This document shows positions 22,327 to 35,599 of a DNA stretch of 64,000 nucleotides, one piece after another (the stretch's first letter is position 1; every line of letters begins with the position of its first letter). Both the position numbers and the translations under genes were made by a program. The notes beneath the pieces were generated by a model. That model did not search any database, had not been told where the DNA came from, and worked only from the letters and a program-made list of their open reading frames with translations. The stretch comes from Rusavskia elegans (taxonomy: Eukaryota; Ascomycota; Lecanoromycetes; Teloschistales; Teloschistaceae), in contig SAUG01000021.1 in NCBI GenBank assembly GCA_011316305.1, positions 558,001 through 622,000 on the forward strand. Reading direction: 5' to 3'.

Positions 22327-23885
22327 GATAAATAATATTAATTAATTAATTGTTTATTATATTAATTATAGTATTATATTATATATAAAAGATTTAATAA
22401 ATCGGATCGAATTTCTATCGGTTTCTATTTTATAATCCGATTCGACTTTCGGTTCTAATTTTAGAAACCGACCTATTCCGTTTAGCGGGTCGGATCGAAT
22501 CGATTTACTAAAACTCGGATCGAGTTTCTAAAGTATTTACGGGAATCTATACCGAAATAGCCAGTCTATTTAACGGGTCCGAATCGGATCGGGTCGGATT
22601 ATAAAATTCGATTCGGATTCGAATCGAATCGAACCGTAGAATTTTTTGACCCGACGGCCAGTCTATTCGAAAACGTATCTAATAGTAAAATTATCTAGCT
22701 TTACGCTAAATATAAATAGATTATTAATATTTTCTTTATTAAAATACGGATTTAGATATAAAATATAAATATTAAAAACTTTATAAAAAATAGTAATTTT
22801 TAAAATAGGGATTTACTTCTAGCTAGAATTTTTCGGATCGAATTCGTTATAATAGTATATAAAAAATCTATAAATTAAATTAGTAAAAGAATATAAAAAG
22901 AAAGTCTATAAATATATTAAAAGCTTTTTACCAGATTTTTTCATAGATTTTAAAAACTTTCTATCGATACTAAAAATAGTAGACGTATCGGTTTCGTAAA
23001 ATTTATATTTATTAAAAGTATTTAGATTTTTAGAATCTTTAGATAAAAAATACAAATTTAGAAATTTCTTATTATATTTAGAGATTTTATCGCCTTTAGA
23101 AAAAGAAGATAGAGAATTTTTCGCGAAATTATTAATTCGTTCGATAAATAATTTTTTAGATTTCTATAAAACGAGTTAGCTATATAATAGATAAAAGCCG
23201 TATATTATTAACCGAATTAATAGAAATAAAACGTTTAAACTATATAATTACCTCGTTCGAAATAGATTAAAAAGAAATAGAGGCGAGGGTAATAAAAGTC
23301 GTAAACCGAATATATTATTTACGGGGATATAGATAGATTTCAAAGAGATTTATAACTATAGATCTAGCAATTACCGTATCTATATTATTAATATAAAAGT
23401 TTCTAGTAATTTCTAGATCGGTAGATTTATTAATAGAAATATTTCTAAAAGCGTATAGATCTATAAATAGAAGCGAAACGTTGTCGTCATACTAATATTA
23501 ATTATTATCTTCTTTACTACGATTACTATAGTCTAGCTAATCGGCTATACTATTAGAATCTACTATTAGTAACGTTCTATTCAATTATTAGCTTAAAATA
23601 ATTAAATATAATGATTAATTTATTATTTAATTATATATAAAAGTAATAAAATAAGATAATATAATTAATTTAATTAGAACCTTTCTAGCTAGCGTAGTTA
23701 ATTAATTAGAATTTTTTTAAACAATTCGTATAATTTTTATACTAGAATTATACTTTTATACTAGAGCTTGGCGCCAAGATCTAGTTTTAGCGGGTCGGAT
23801 CGGGTTAGCTAACCCGGGTTTAAAATCCGGTCGGGTCGGGTCGGATTAGCCAACCCGGGTTCGAAATCCGACTCGACGGTCAGTC
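22327..23885. other. AT-rich segment with GGGTCGG-rich islands and an unassigned coding trace
   Basis: It contains islands rich in GGATCGGGTCGGAT at about 22480-22660 (ending CCGACGGCCAG) and 23775-23880 (ending GACGGTCAG), which look like subterminal repeats of a short DNA element. Between them (about 22840-23510) one plus-strand frame reads as protein if RIP-type stops are ignored, but I recognise no family. Confidence 0.45.
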
Positions 23886-24368
23886 TAGATCTGAGCTGAT
23901 AAGCGGATCTGATTCTATATTCTGTCTAGCGCGTTATAAAAGCGTCTATAAACGAACCTTTTGCTTATAAGTAAGATTTTAGCTTATAAGCGCTTTAAAC
24001 GAATTTTTAAATTTTTAAAATTGTTTTTTTAAAAACTCTAAGTCTTTCTATCTAGTAGGACTACTAGTATTCTATAGAAGTTTTATACTAGTAAACTTTT
24101 AGCGTAGGTTTTAAAATTTTTATTTTTAGAATACTAGTATTATTAGTTTCTAAACTAAAGGCTTCCTGTTATTAAACGAAAATTAACGGATACTAAATTT
24201 TAAAAAGTTTAATTTTAAAATTCTAAATATAGATAAAATAGACGTTTTTAGAATATATCTAAATTCTTCTGTTTACTAAGCAAGATAATCTTGATTAAAC
24301 CGGTTTAATCGACTTTAAACGCTTTTTTTATTTTAAAATGGTATAAGCGGGTTGCACATTTGCTAATA
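23886..24368 (-). mobile_element. Tc1/mariner-like MITE, copy 3, truncated
   Basis: Minus-strand copy whose right end, GGTTGCACATTTGCTAATA, keeps unmutated TG and CA dinucleotides. The left end lacks about 50 bp and abuts a GGGTCGG-type repeat. Confidence 0.6.
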
Positions 24369-26528
24369 TACTCTAAAAGTAAATAAAAGACGAAAAATAA
24401 TATATTAACTATTAAATTCTATCTATAGAATAAGGAAATCAAAAACATAATAAAAATTATAGTCTATTTCTTCCAATTTCGTAAATATTTTAATATATTC
24501 GATAATTTACTAAAACTATAGATTATCTAAATCTACAGCGCTATAGAATTAGACGATCTATAGAGTATTAGAGTATATATTAGAATAGAATAGTAATATA
24601 ACTATAGAGATATTCGTATTATATAATGATATAATATTTAATAAACTTTAAACTTTTTTTAAAATTTTTTAACTTGACTTTTTTTTTCTACTAATATTAT
24701 TATTAGATTTAGTTATCTATATCTAGATTGATCTATATAGCTTTAGACAGGTAACTAATAGTATAAAACAGTCGTATAATACCGATATAATAGACCGGAA
24801 CGATATCGACTATACTATTAGATTTAATCTATCTTTTTAATAGTTTATCTAATGAAAATAAAATCGCGCGGATAATATATAACTAGATTTCTAAATAGAA
24901 TTCGAAAAAGAAATAGACGGCTATTATCTTTAACGTTTTAGATTCTGGTAATAAAGCGACCGGCGTTATAGAAATTATTTTAAACGAGATCTACGAGATT
25001 ATAGTCTAGTAGCGACTTTAGAAAATCTGCTATAAAATACTCGAAGAAATCTTCCTAGCCGTAGATTTTCTAAATCTATAAAATTAACGGAATAATACCT
25101 TTAAAATTCAAGATTATAAAAATAAAGCTATTAAAACGTTTAAAATAAACTAAAACGATAAATTTAGTAATACTTTTCTAGATTCTTTTCCGGAAAGATA
25201 TTTAAATATAATCGTTAAACTATCCGATATACTAAATCTAAACGAACTAGAAATCGTACTACGCTCTATTATATTTACCAGACTATAAAGTAATATTCTA
25301 GAAACGGACGTAATATAGAAAATTATCTTCGTTAATTTTATAAAAGCTAGTAGCTATAATCTAGTTAAATTAGATAACTTTACTATAGAATCGGATTCTA
25401 TTAAAAAATTTACGTAATATAGTATTATTAATAGTAAATTATATTTTTTTAAATATAAAAGCCGGATTATAATCTTACCGATATAAAAATAAATCAGCCG
25501 AAAAAAATATTCTAGGTTTAAATATCTATTATTAATAAAAATACGAAATTATTCTACCGTTCCGAAAAATATTAAAAATTTTAATCTATTTAGTATCGAC
25601 TTGAATATTTTTCGTAGTAAGGAAAATAATAAAGCTATAGATATCAAAGATTCTAAAAATATATCGAATCGTTTTATTAATAATAATTAAAATAAAGGCT
25701 CCGATAATTTGAATAAAAGAAATAAAGGATCTATATATAATATTAAAAGAAATCCGATAGAAATCCGCTATAGATACTATTAACTCGCCTACTAGATCTA
25801 TAATTAATTTAAGAAAAAAACCTTAAAAACGATAAATAAAATAAGTTTAAATAATTATTATACGATAATATAATATATAATAAAGTCGAAAAGACTCGGC
25901 TATATATACTATATATATTTATATTTGTTAGCCGGCTGTATTAATCTATATATAAAAAAAGTAATAGAAAAAATCTTTTACGAACGACTAGAAATTTACT
26001 AGCGTAGACGCGCGGATTTTAAAGTTTTATAGATGGATAAAGCGATTATATCTTAGTTTTATCTAGAAAAACGGCCGTCTATATCAAAAATTAAACTAAT
26101 TATATACGTCTTTCCGACCGCGATATAAATTTTCCTCTAGTTTACGACGTAGAAATTTAAAAAATTAATCGTAGACGGCTTCGGCGGAATTAGCTGCTAT
26201 AAAAAATAGTATAAAGACGGTACGATTATCTTTCTAGAAATATTTTCTTAGATATATAGCAGCGTAATCTGGAATAGAGCCTATAAATCTAGTATTAGAG
26301 ATAAAATTAATATAGAGTTCGATATATATCTATACTATTAATACGAAAAAAAAATCGTAAATTAATAAAAGATAGTTTTATACGATAGTATACGGATTGT
26401 TTTAATAGTTTATCCGCTAGAATCTAACGTACTAGATATTATACGTTTATATAAAATCTAATAATAATATGAAATATCCGATATATTTCGTATTTTTATT
26501 ATATAAAATTCGTATTCCCGGGTATAAA
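24369..26528 (+). pseudogene. RIP-ruined coding trace of unknown family
   Basis: From about 25320 to 26510 one plus-strand frame reads as continuous protein-like sequence interrupted only by TAA/TAG codons of the kind RIP creates. Recurring readable pieces include VDGFGGISCYKK near 26170 and EFDIYLYYQYEKK near 26315. I do not recognise the family; there is no reverse transcriptase, integrase or transposase motif. It could be a captured host gene or a cargo gene of a larger element. Confidence 0.35.
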
Positions 26529-26829
26529 CTGGCCGTCGAGTCGGATTTCGAATCCGAATTGACCAATCCGATCCGATCCGACCGGATTTCGATTTTTAAA
26601 TCGTAATTCGATCCGACCCGTTAAAACCGCTAAATCCTAGTATAAAAGTATAAAGCTAGTATAACTTTTATACGAATTTACCAAAATAATTTTAATTAAT
26701 TAACTACGCTAGCTAAAAAGATACTAATTCGAGGAAATATATTATTTAATCGAGTCGGATCCGAATCGAATTACTAAAATCGAATCGGGTATCCGACGGT
26801 TCGACGAAAATCCGATTCGAACCGACCAG
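26529..26829. mobile_element. 301-bp GGGTCGG-type MITE with CTGGCCG/CGACCAG ends
   Basis: Begins CTGGCCGTCGAGTCGGATTT and ends AATCCGATTCGAACCGACCAG, an imperfect terminal inverted repeat. Related ends occur at about 22653 and 23877. The interior contains CTACGCTAGCTAAAAAG, inverted relative to copies near 21362 and 23690. No target duplication was established. Confidence 0.5.
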
Positions 26830-26830
26830 T

Positions 26831-27232
26831 TGTTATAGAATTATCTAGAGGTCTGATATTTTCAAAAATTGGTTGAATTTATTAGTATATCTATAAACGG
26901 AGGTATAACGAGTAATTATTTAAATTGTTTTAAAAATAAATTAGTTTAATTATTAGAATAATATATAGCGATAACTAATAAATCAAATATAAGCTATAAA
27001 GACGTCGAGTTCTGAATTTATATAGATAAATAAAATTTTCTATAATTAGTATAATTATTATAATTAGTATACTAAATATAACTAAGTAACTAAATATTTA
27101 TTTAGTATTAATTAATAATTAGTAATACTAAAAAACGCTAATTACTAAATAATTTCAAAATATTTAATATATACTAAAGGTTTTGTTACTAAATACTAGA
27201 TTTGGTATAAAGTCCAATCCAAGATTATAATA
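26831..27232 (-). mobile_element. Solo LTR of the chromodomain Gypsy family
   Basis: 402-bp reverse-complement match to the LTRs of the 35049-52893 element (CCAATCCAAGATTATAATA on its right end). It is flanked by CCAGT and TCAGT, a 5-bp target duplication that differs by one C-to-T change. A solo LTR records loss of an element by LTR-LTR recombination. Confidence 0.78.
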
Positions 27233-27422
27233 TCAGTCTATTCGGGTAATAAAATAGAATTTCGCTATCTAGATATAAACGTCGCTAAATATATAGAAAG
27301 TAGCGATTATAAAAAGAAAAATATTATCTAAAGAAATTTATCGCTCGATAATAAAATCGAGGATTCCTATACTATTATTATCCCGAATTCCTACTATGAA
27401 TTTAAAAAATAGTAGAATATTA

Positions 27423-27970
27423 TATCAGTAAATATACAATCCGTTTATAGCATTTTAAAATAATAAAAGCGTTTAAAATCGATTAAACCGGTTTAAGCCG
27501 GTTTAAATCGATTTAAGCAAGATTATTTTTTTTAATAATTAGAAAAACTTAGATATATTCTAAAAACGTCTATTTTATCTATATTTAAAGTTTTAAAATT
27601 AAATCTTTTAAAATTTAGTATCCGTTAGTTCCTATTTAATAATAGAAAGTTTCTAGTTTAGAAACTAGTAACGCTAGCGTTCTATAAATTAATTTTTAAA
27701 ATCTACGCTAAAGTTTTATTCGTATAGGTATTTTATAGAATACTAGTAGCCCTACTAGATAGAAAGACTTAGAATTTTAAAAAAAAAATTTAAAAATTTT
27801 AAAACTCGTTTAAAGCGATTAGGGCGCTTATAAACTAAAATTTTTTTTACAAATAGAAGATTTATTTATAAACGCTTTTATAACGCGTTAGACAAAATAT
27901 AGAATCAGACCCGTTTATCAGTTCAAATCTGTTTAATTAATTTTGAACGGGATCGATATTTTTAGTAATA
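27423..27970 (+). mobile_element. Tc1/mariner-like MITE, copy 4
   Basis: TATCAGTAAATATACAATCC start and TTTTTAGTAATA end. It lies head to head with copy 5, 173 bp apart. Confidence 0.65.
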
Positions 27971-28143
27971 TATTAGAAAAAAAAGTCGTTAAAAAAAGAA
28001 ATATATTATCGGCCTTAAAAATTATATATATATTAACAAAGATAAAAAACGGTTCGGCTATTTCATATTAGTATTTTACTAGCGGGACAATATTCGATTT
28101 TTCTATTCGGAACTTTTTTATAGTTCGATAGATATAAATTCTA

Positions 28144-28694
28144 TATTACCAAAAGTATCGATTCCGTTTAGAATTAAATAAACAAGTTTGAACTTATAAA
28201 CGAATCTGATTCTATATTCTATCTAGCGCGTTATAAAAACGTTTATAAGCAAGCTTTTTGCTTATAAACGTCTACGAGCAAGATTTTGGTTTATAAACGT
28301 TTATAAGCGCCTTAAACGCTTTAAACGAGTTTTAATATTTTTAAAAAAAATCTTTTAAAAACTCTAAATCCTTCTATCTAGTAGAGCTATTAGTATTTTA
28401 TAAAAGATTTATATTAGTAAACTTTTAGTATAGATATTAGAATTTTTATTTATAGAACGCTAGTATTATTAGTTTCTAAACTAGAGGTTTCCTATTATTA
28501 AACGGGAACTAACGGATATTAATTATTAAAAATTTTAAATTTAAATATCTAAATATAGATAAAATAGGCATTTTTAGAATATATCTAAATTTTTCTATTT
28601 ATTAAACAAGATAATCTTGTTTAAATCGGTTTAATCGACTTTAAGCGCTTTTTTTATTTTAAAATACTATAAGCGATTTATATATTTGCTGATA
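28144..28694 (-). mobile_element. Tc1/mariner-like MITE, copy 5
   Basis: Inverted relative to copy 4, starting TATTACCAAAAGTATCGATTCCG and ending ATATTTGCTGATA. With copy 4 it forms a 1.27 kb inverted-repeat unit around a 173-bp AT-rich spacer. It could be two independent insertions or a composite element. Confidence 0.65.
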
Positions 28695-29997
28695 TATATA
28701 TATCCGCCGAACGATTTTACTTTAATATATTAGAATTTATAAAAATCGAAAGATATTTAATAATAGAAAATCCGATATATAGTCTAATCTAGCTATCGTT
28801 TATATTATATTATCGACTTTTTTCTATATATCTTCCGAGTATTATAATAATTTTAAAGCTATTTTATATTCTTTTAAAATAGTAATACAGTTACGTCTGG
28901 ATTTTTATATATTAGAAATCTTTATTTATTAATCGTTATAGTAGAATCTAGTTATAGAAATAGAAGCGAGCGTTTTATTAGAATCTAATCGGAAGAAAGT
29001 AAATAAAATAATCTAGAAGAATCGAGTCGATATATTAAAAGCTTTTAAAACAGCGTTCGAATAGATATAGAAAATCGAAGAGATAAAATATAGGAAATCG
29101 AGTTTTTTAAAAAATAAATAGTAAAAGTTAGATTAAACGTTTAAAATAAAAGAATTTAAATAATCTATAGACGGCTAGTCTCTAGTACTAATCGTTTCAT
29201 ATATACTAAAGAGTATTAAATCTAATTTTATAATTTTCTAAAATATAAACGTATACTAGTTAGCTAGTTTAATTCTATAGCGCCGCGAAATTAATTGAAA
29301 TATTCTATATAACTTTTTTCCTTCTAATTTAAAATATAAATATTAGTTTTTATATTTTTTTTCTCTTTATATATTCTTTTACTATAATACATTTATTATT
29401 TCTATTATTTCTACTTTTTACTAGCTTTTCGTTTCTTTAGCTTCCTCTAATATACTTTCTATCTAATCGATATTTTCTAGAAATCTTTCTTCTATTATTC
29501 GCCCGTAGCTATAGTAACGGCTTTCTATTAAATTCTAACCTTTCTATCTCTTTAATACCGCGTAGACCGTTTTAATACGCTTCGCGAAAGGTATTTAATA
29601 AACCTATATTACTATTTTCCTCGTCTTTAATTAGATTAACTCTAAACCTCCCTAGAATATCTAATATTAGCTATTTATTAATTTTACTACGCCGGTCTAG
29701 TATTCGCTATAGTTATCTACTTCTATTATCTTCTCGTCGACGACGATTTTTTAAAAGTTATAAGACGCTTTTTAGTAATTTTTAGAAATTCTATAAAGTA
29801 TTTAATATTCTAAATACTTTTTAATAGATAGTTAATTTATTTCTTTTTATACTAGTTAAATATCAAATCTAACTAGTCGTATAATAACCTTCTGCTAGCT
29901 TTTTAAACTTTATATATCGAAATTTTTTTTAAAAAGAGATTTTTAAAGAGATAATATTAAAAAAACGCTAGTAATATATAATAGATAAAGGCCAAGC
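28695..29997. other. AT-rich unassigned sequence
   Basis: RIP-mutated, no recognised domain. It is the left flank of gag-only copy B; 33363-35043 is the right flank of the same older sequence. Confidence 0.4.
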
Positions 29998-32900
29998 TGT
30001 TATATCCACGATTCTATAGAAACGCGCTGGAAAATTAGCCAGGTAAACGAGCCTAATTATCTATAGCCGCCTATAGCCGCTATAGCCGACCCCTATAATA
30101 AATTCTTTAGGCGGACGGCTACCTGTCGGTACTATCGGCTATTTTTACTATATATATCGCTCCTTTATTTCTATTAAATAGCTTCTCCCGTTAGTCGTTA
30201 ATATAATTATTAAATACGTTTCTACTATTTTTTATTAATTACTTCCGTAATATAGACGCTTCGTAATATTATAACCGTACTTTTACGACTATATAAAATT
30301 AGTTATAATAATCTATACTAGGATTCCTTTACTATTCGGTAGTTCGAACTACGTCTATAGCTATAGCTAGACTTAAACGTAAAGAACTTTAATATACAGG
30401 GATATTATATTTTAACGATTTACTATATCGGTCTCGTTATACAGCCCTATAGAATAAAGCGATACTATTAAAATAGTAATATTAAATATATATAAAGGAA
30501 ATAGAAAACCTTTAAAACTTTAGTTTATATAAATAAATATCTACTTTATATTTTATATAAAACAGTTTTTAAATAAAATAGTTAAAATTCTATTTATAAT
30601 AATCTATTTAGGAAAAGTTGTTTTTAATTAAATCTAGTCCCGTATAAAAAACTATTTTAATAACCTCGAAGGATAAAGAAAAGAAAAAATATTTTAGATA
30701 TTTTATTATTTCGGTAATTTAATTATAGCTATTAGGGAAGCCTTTAGAAATAATAATAAAGATAGAGTAATAGTAAAGAAACTAATACTTTTAAGATAGC
30801 AGAAGTTAGTAATTGTTTATACTATTTAGTTTAGGATATTAGCTTATAAAATAGACTAGAAAGACTTAGCTTTAAAAGCTTAATTCTTTAACGGACTTAG
30901 TAGTAGAATTAAAAAAGCTATAATAGTAATCGAAGAACCCGATTTACTAGTAGATCTAATCGAACTAGTAATAGAAATTAATACTAGGCAGTACGAATAA
31001 TATATTAATAAACAGGCGTTTAATAAAACAGGACCCGCTAAAAAACAGCCTAAAGGAAACCTAATAGAACTCGATACTACTAAAATTAAAGGATCGTAAA
31101 CTAAAGTTTATTATTTATACGGAAAAATAGGATACTTTAAAAAAAATTAACTAAATAAAAAGATAATAGAAATAACTAAATACTAGTTTAAAATAATAGA
31201 AAAATTATCTAGAAAAAAAAACCAGGGAATATATAACTAAAAGTTAAATAACCTACTATAATAATAAATATCTTATCTATTTATTAAATAAAGAAAGATT
31301 AGATTAGTATTTTATAGAACTAAAAAAAGTAATAAAAAAACCTATATTAGAATTTAAACCTTATAAAACGGAAAAACCCTTTATAGCAGCTTTTAAAGTT
31401 AAAATCGGAAATTATAAAACGATAGTTCTCGTAAATAGAAAAAAAGAAAATAAAATTATAAAAAGATTATACGACTAGATTAAAAGATATAATTAAAATC
31501 GTTTTTAGTAAAATAATAGAATTATAAACGTCGAAGTTAAGATAAAAAACGAATTTATCGAAATATCCGATTTTATAATAATCGAAAGTTCTCGATAATA
31601 TATTATTCTAGGAAATAAATAAAAAAAATCGATTTCGGGAATACTAGTATAAGAAAATATAATTAGAAAAAAGATAAAATTATAAATAATATATCTTTTT
31701 ATATATAAAGACTTTTTATATACTAAATTAGATATTAGACTAATTATAAATAACGAATAAAGTAAAGAAATTAATATCCTTTTTAAATAAAGAGAAAAAG
31801 TTTAGGAGATAAAAATTTAAAAAAAATACTATTATTTACTAATATAATTAGCTTTTAAATATAATAAAATTTAAAAGCTGATCTAAAAACTATAGATAGA
31901 AGATATTAAAAAAATCTATAGAAGTATTATTAAAGAAATAGAAAAAGTCGAATATAATCTAATATTCGAGCTAAGCGAATATCTAGAAAATAGAATACTA
32001 GACTCTATATTAAACGTATAACTAAGAGATAAATAGTCTCTAACTTTATTATTATAGAACGAAATAGTCGCTAAAGAATAAAAATTAGCGGAAATATTAG
32101 AAATTCTAGACGTAATTTATAATATTAATATATAATTCTAAAAAAATAAAAGTAGTATAAAGGAATTTTTAGCTAGATATTCTTTTATACGCTTATTAAA
32201 TCTAAAGGCTAAAAGAAATCGAACTTTTTTAGATATTAATTTAAATTAACCGAATTAGAAACCGAAATAGATTTAACGGAAACCATTTATATAGCTAGCG
32301 TAAAATTTATAGAGAAGTAAAATATAATTAGATTATTAAACTCGTTAAAACAAAATAATACGCGTTACTTCTAAATAATAAAATTACTTTTATATTTATC
32401 TAAAACGCGATAATAAATAATAAAATATTTTTATTTTTTAAAAAATCGGCGGAAATCCGATTCCTAAATAAGGCGCTTATTACGAATTTCTTTTTTAAAA
32501 TCTAAAAAGAATCCGATACGACGTCGCGTTATAATTTATTTATTAAAAATATTTCTAATATTAGACCGGAGTTTATTTTTTTTATCTTTAAAATATTTTT
32601 CTACGGATATTAGTTGTCGGGAAAACTATAACGATTAGACTAATATATAGGTAGTATTAGAAATTAAAAAATCGCAGGACTTCTAAATACGAGTATACTC
32701 GCTATAAATATTACTATCTACTTTAACCTTATTTTTTTTTAAAAGATTACGAGTATAAAGACTATAAGAAAAAAAATATAATAATATTCTTTAATTAAAT
32801 TCGATAAAAAGATTTTAAATAATTATCTTTTCGAAAATATATAATAAAAATATTAATGGAAGAAAAACGAAAGAAAAAAGAAAAAATAAGCTTTAAAAAC

Positions 32901-33357
32901 CCCGTATATAGGAAAACTAAGTAGGAAGCGATATAAAAAGGACCGTATTATATCTACGATTCTATAGAGGCACGTTAAAAGATTAATTAGATAAACAAAT
33001 CTAATTATCTATAGCCGTCTATAGCTACTATAACCGACTTCTATAATAGGGTCTTTAGGCGGACGGCTATCTATAAGTACTATCGGCTACTTTTACTATA
33101 TATATCGCTCCTTTATTTCTATTAGATAACTTCTCTCGTTAGTTATTAAAATAATTATTAAATACGTTTCTACTATTTTCTATTAATTATCTTAATAATA
33201 TAGACGTTCTATAATATTATAACCGTATCTTCGCGGCTACGCGGGATTAGTTATAATAATCTACGCTAGAATTCTCCTACTATTCCGTAGTTGGAACTAC
33301 GCCTACGGCTGTAGCTAGGCTCGAGCGTAACGTTCTTTAACGTATAAAGACGTTATA
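29998..33357 (+). mobile_element. Gag-only LTR retrotransposon, copy B
   Basis: LTRs of 412 bp at 29998-30409 and 32946-33357. Target duplication CAAGC (29993-29997) and TAAGC (33358-33362) differ by a CpA-to-TpA change. A plus-strand gag trace runs about 30610-31150 and ends in a CCHC-type zinc knuckle (about 31110-31150, readable as Y-x2-x-G-K-x-G-Y-F mutated from C/H positions). A short protease-like stretch follows near 31390-31460. No reverse transcriptase, RNase H or integrase was found in the remaining interior. Confidence 0.82.
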
Positions 33358-35048
33358 TAAGCTTATATTATTAATATTAATATTTCTAAATAATAGCTAT
33401 TAATTTGCTATAAATTTAGGACGTTCCGACCGCCGTCGGAAAATAATAAAAATAGATTTCCAGAAAGCTTTTTATATATTAAATTAAAAATATATAAACT
33501 AGTTCCGCGATATATTAAATTGTTAAATACCGTTTCTAATAATTTATTCTATAGTAAAAACTTTTCCGGCCGCTTTATTATATTATTAGCTATATTTTAT
33601 AATTACTTTAGACCTAAATTATCCGATAACTTTTAGATAATTATCGGCTTTTATCTATACTATAGTAGTATTCGATATTATATTATCGATTTATTAAAAT
33701 CTTTTAATTTAACGAAATCGTATTAGATTTTCTAATAAATAATTAAAAATATTACCGAATATAGCTAAACGTAGATTATAACGGTAGGTCGATTCTTCTA
33801 TTATACAAAGTTATATAATAACTATAATTTCGAAAAAACCCGTCGAAGCGGAAAACTCGATAATATAGCGACTTATTAAAGTACTACTAACTCGCTAGTC
33901 TTTAAAAAATAAAGTCTTAGATAAATCTCTCTTTTTCGTTTGATATAGGTCCCCGCGACCGTTCTTTTCTCCGCGATATAATAAATCGCTATTAATACGT
34001 AATAATAACTATTTAATCGATAGATAAAGATATTAAAACCTTTTAATATTATTATTTAAATCTATTATAGATTCGATTTTTCTATATAGAATCTGTATTT
34101 AAAAGCCTTTTTTATTAAAAAAAATTTATAGATATTAACTATTCCTAGTCTATATCTAAACTAGTTATTTTTTAACTTTTTTACTACCGGACGAAGTTCT
34201 ATAAACTCGTATCTACTATAATTAATAAAAGTATAATAAATAATAAATTTAAAATATTAGAATAAATTTTTATTAAATAAATTAATATCGATATCGATAA
34301 TTCTAGCTTTACTATATATTACTATTTAGTAATTCGAGGTTTTAAAATATAGAATCGAATAAAAAGCTATAAAATACTCCGAGGTAATAATTTATAACAG
34401 CCGTTTAATAGTCTATAGAAACTTTTTTTCGGAATTAGATTCTAGTATCGTCGCTTTAATATATTATAATTAATCTATAAACTTTATTAAAATAATAACT
34501 ATCTATCGAATACCTTTATATATTAGTATACTATCGATTACTAGGCGCGAACTTAACTAGTCTAGCTGAAAAAATTTTAAAAGCTTAAAAATTTGATTAT
34601 CTATAGTTATAAATTAAAGGTAATTATAATCTTTCTAAATATTATCTATTTTAGTAATTAGTAGAATATTAAATAAACTAGCGACTGGATTTTATTATAG
34701 ATCCGCGGCGATCGAAATTTATAGATACGATACTTTTATCTATTTACTATCTTTTTATATCTTTTTAAAATAGGTCTGAAAGATTCTATAATCTTCTTTT
34801 ATTATAATTAAAAGTTTTAAAACTATTTTTACTTTTATTTCGTAGCTAAATTATATATAACTCTTCGTTATACTATTAAATATAACGATATGAAATTATT
34901 TTAATACTTCTTTTATCGTATTTATATTATTTTCTGAACGGAGCTTGCCGGTATACTATACTATTTCCGCGCGCTTTTCGGTAAGCTTTATATAGTTAAT
35001 TTAAAAGCTGCTATATTCATTAATTATTTTATAAATTTATAAAAACAA
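33358..35048. other. AT-rich unassigned sequence
   Basis: RIP-mutated sequence between copy B and the large Gypsy element. It holds a few GC-richer islands (for example TTCCGACCGCCGTCGG near 33424 and CCGCGCGCTTTTCGG near 34967) and no domain that I can name. Confidence 0.4.
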
Positions 35049-35599
35049 TATTATAACCTTGGACTGAATTCTATACCAAGTTTAGTATTTAGTTATAAAA
35101 TCCTTGGTATATATTGAATATTCAGAGATTGTTTAGTAATCAGCGTTACTTAGTACTACTGACTACTAATTACTATTAAATGAATATTTAGTAATTTAAT
35201 TATATTTAATATACTAATTATAATAAATATATCAATTATAGAAGATTTTATTTATCTATATAAATCCCGAACTCGACGCCTTTATAGCTTATATGAATTT
35301 ATTAATTATCGCTATATATTGCTCTAGTAATTAACCTATTTTATTTTTAAATTAATTTAAGTAATTATCCGCTATATTTCCGTTTATAGATATATTAATA
35401 AATCCAATTTACTTTTAGAAATACTAGACCTTTAGATAGTCCTATAATATTTTAAATATCTTTAGAATATCTATTATAGGTTAATATTAAATCTCTATTC
35501 TAAATAATTCTAGCTATATAGCTAAAAAGTCCGAATTTAAAGAAAAGGAAATCTAGATAAAAGATAATAGTAAAGATAAAAGTATTCCTTCTACTAAAT

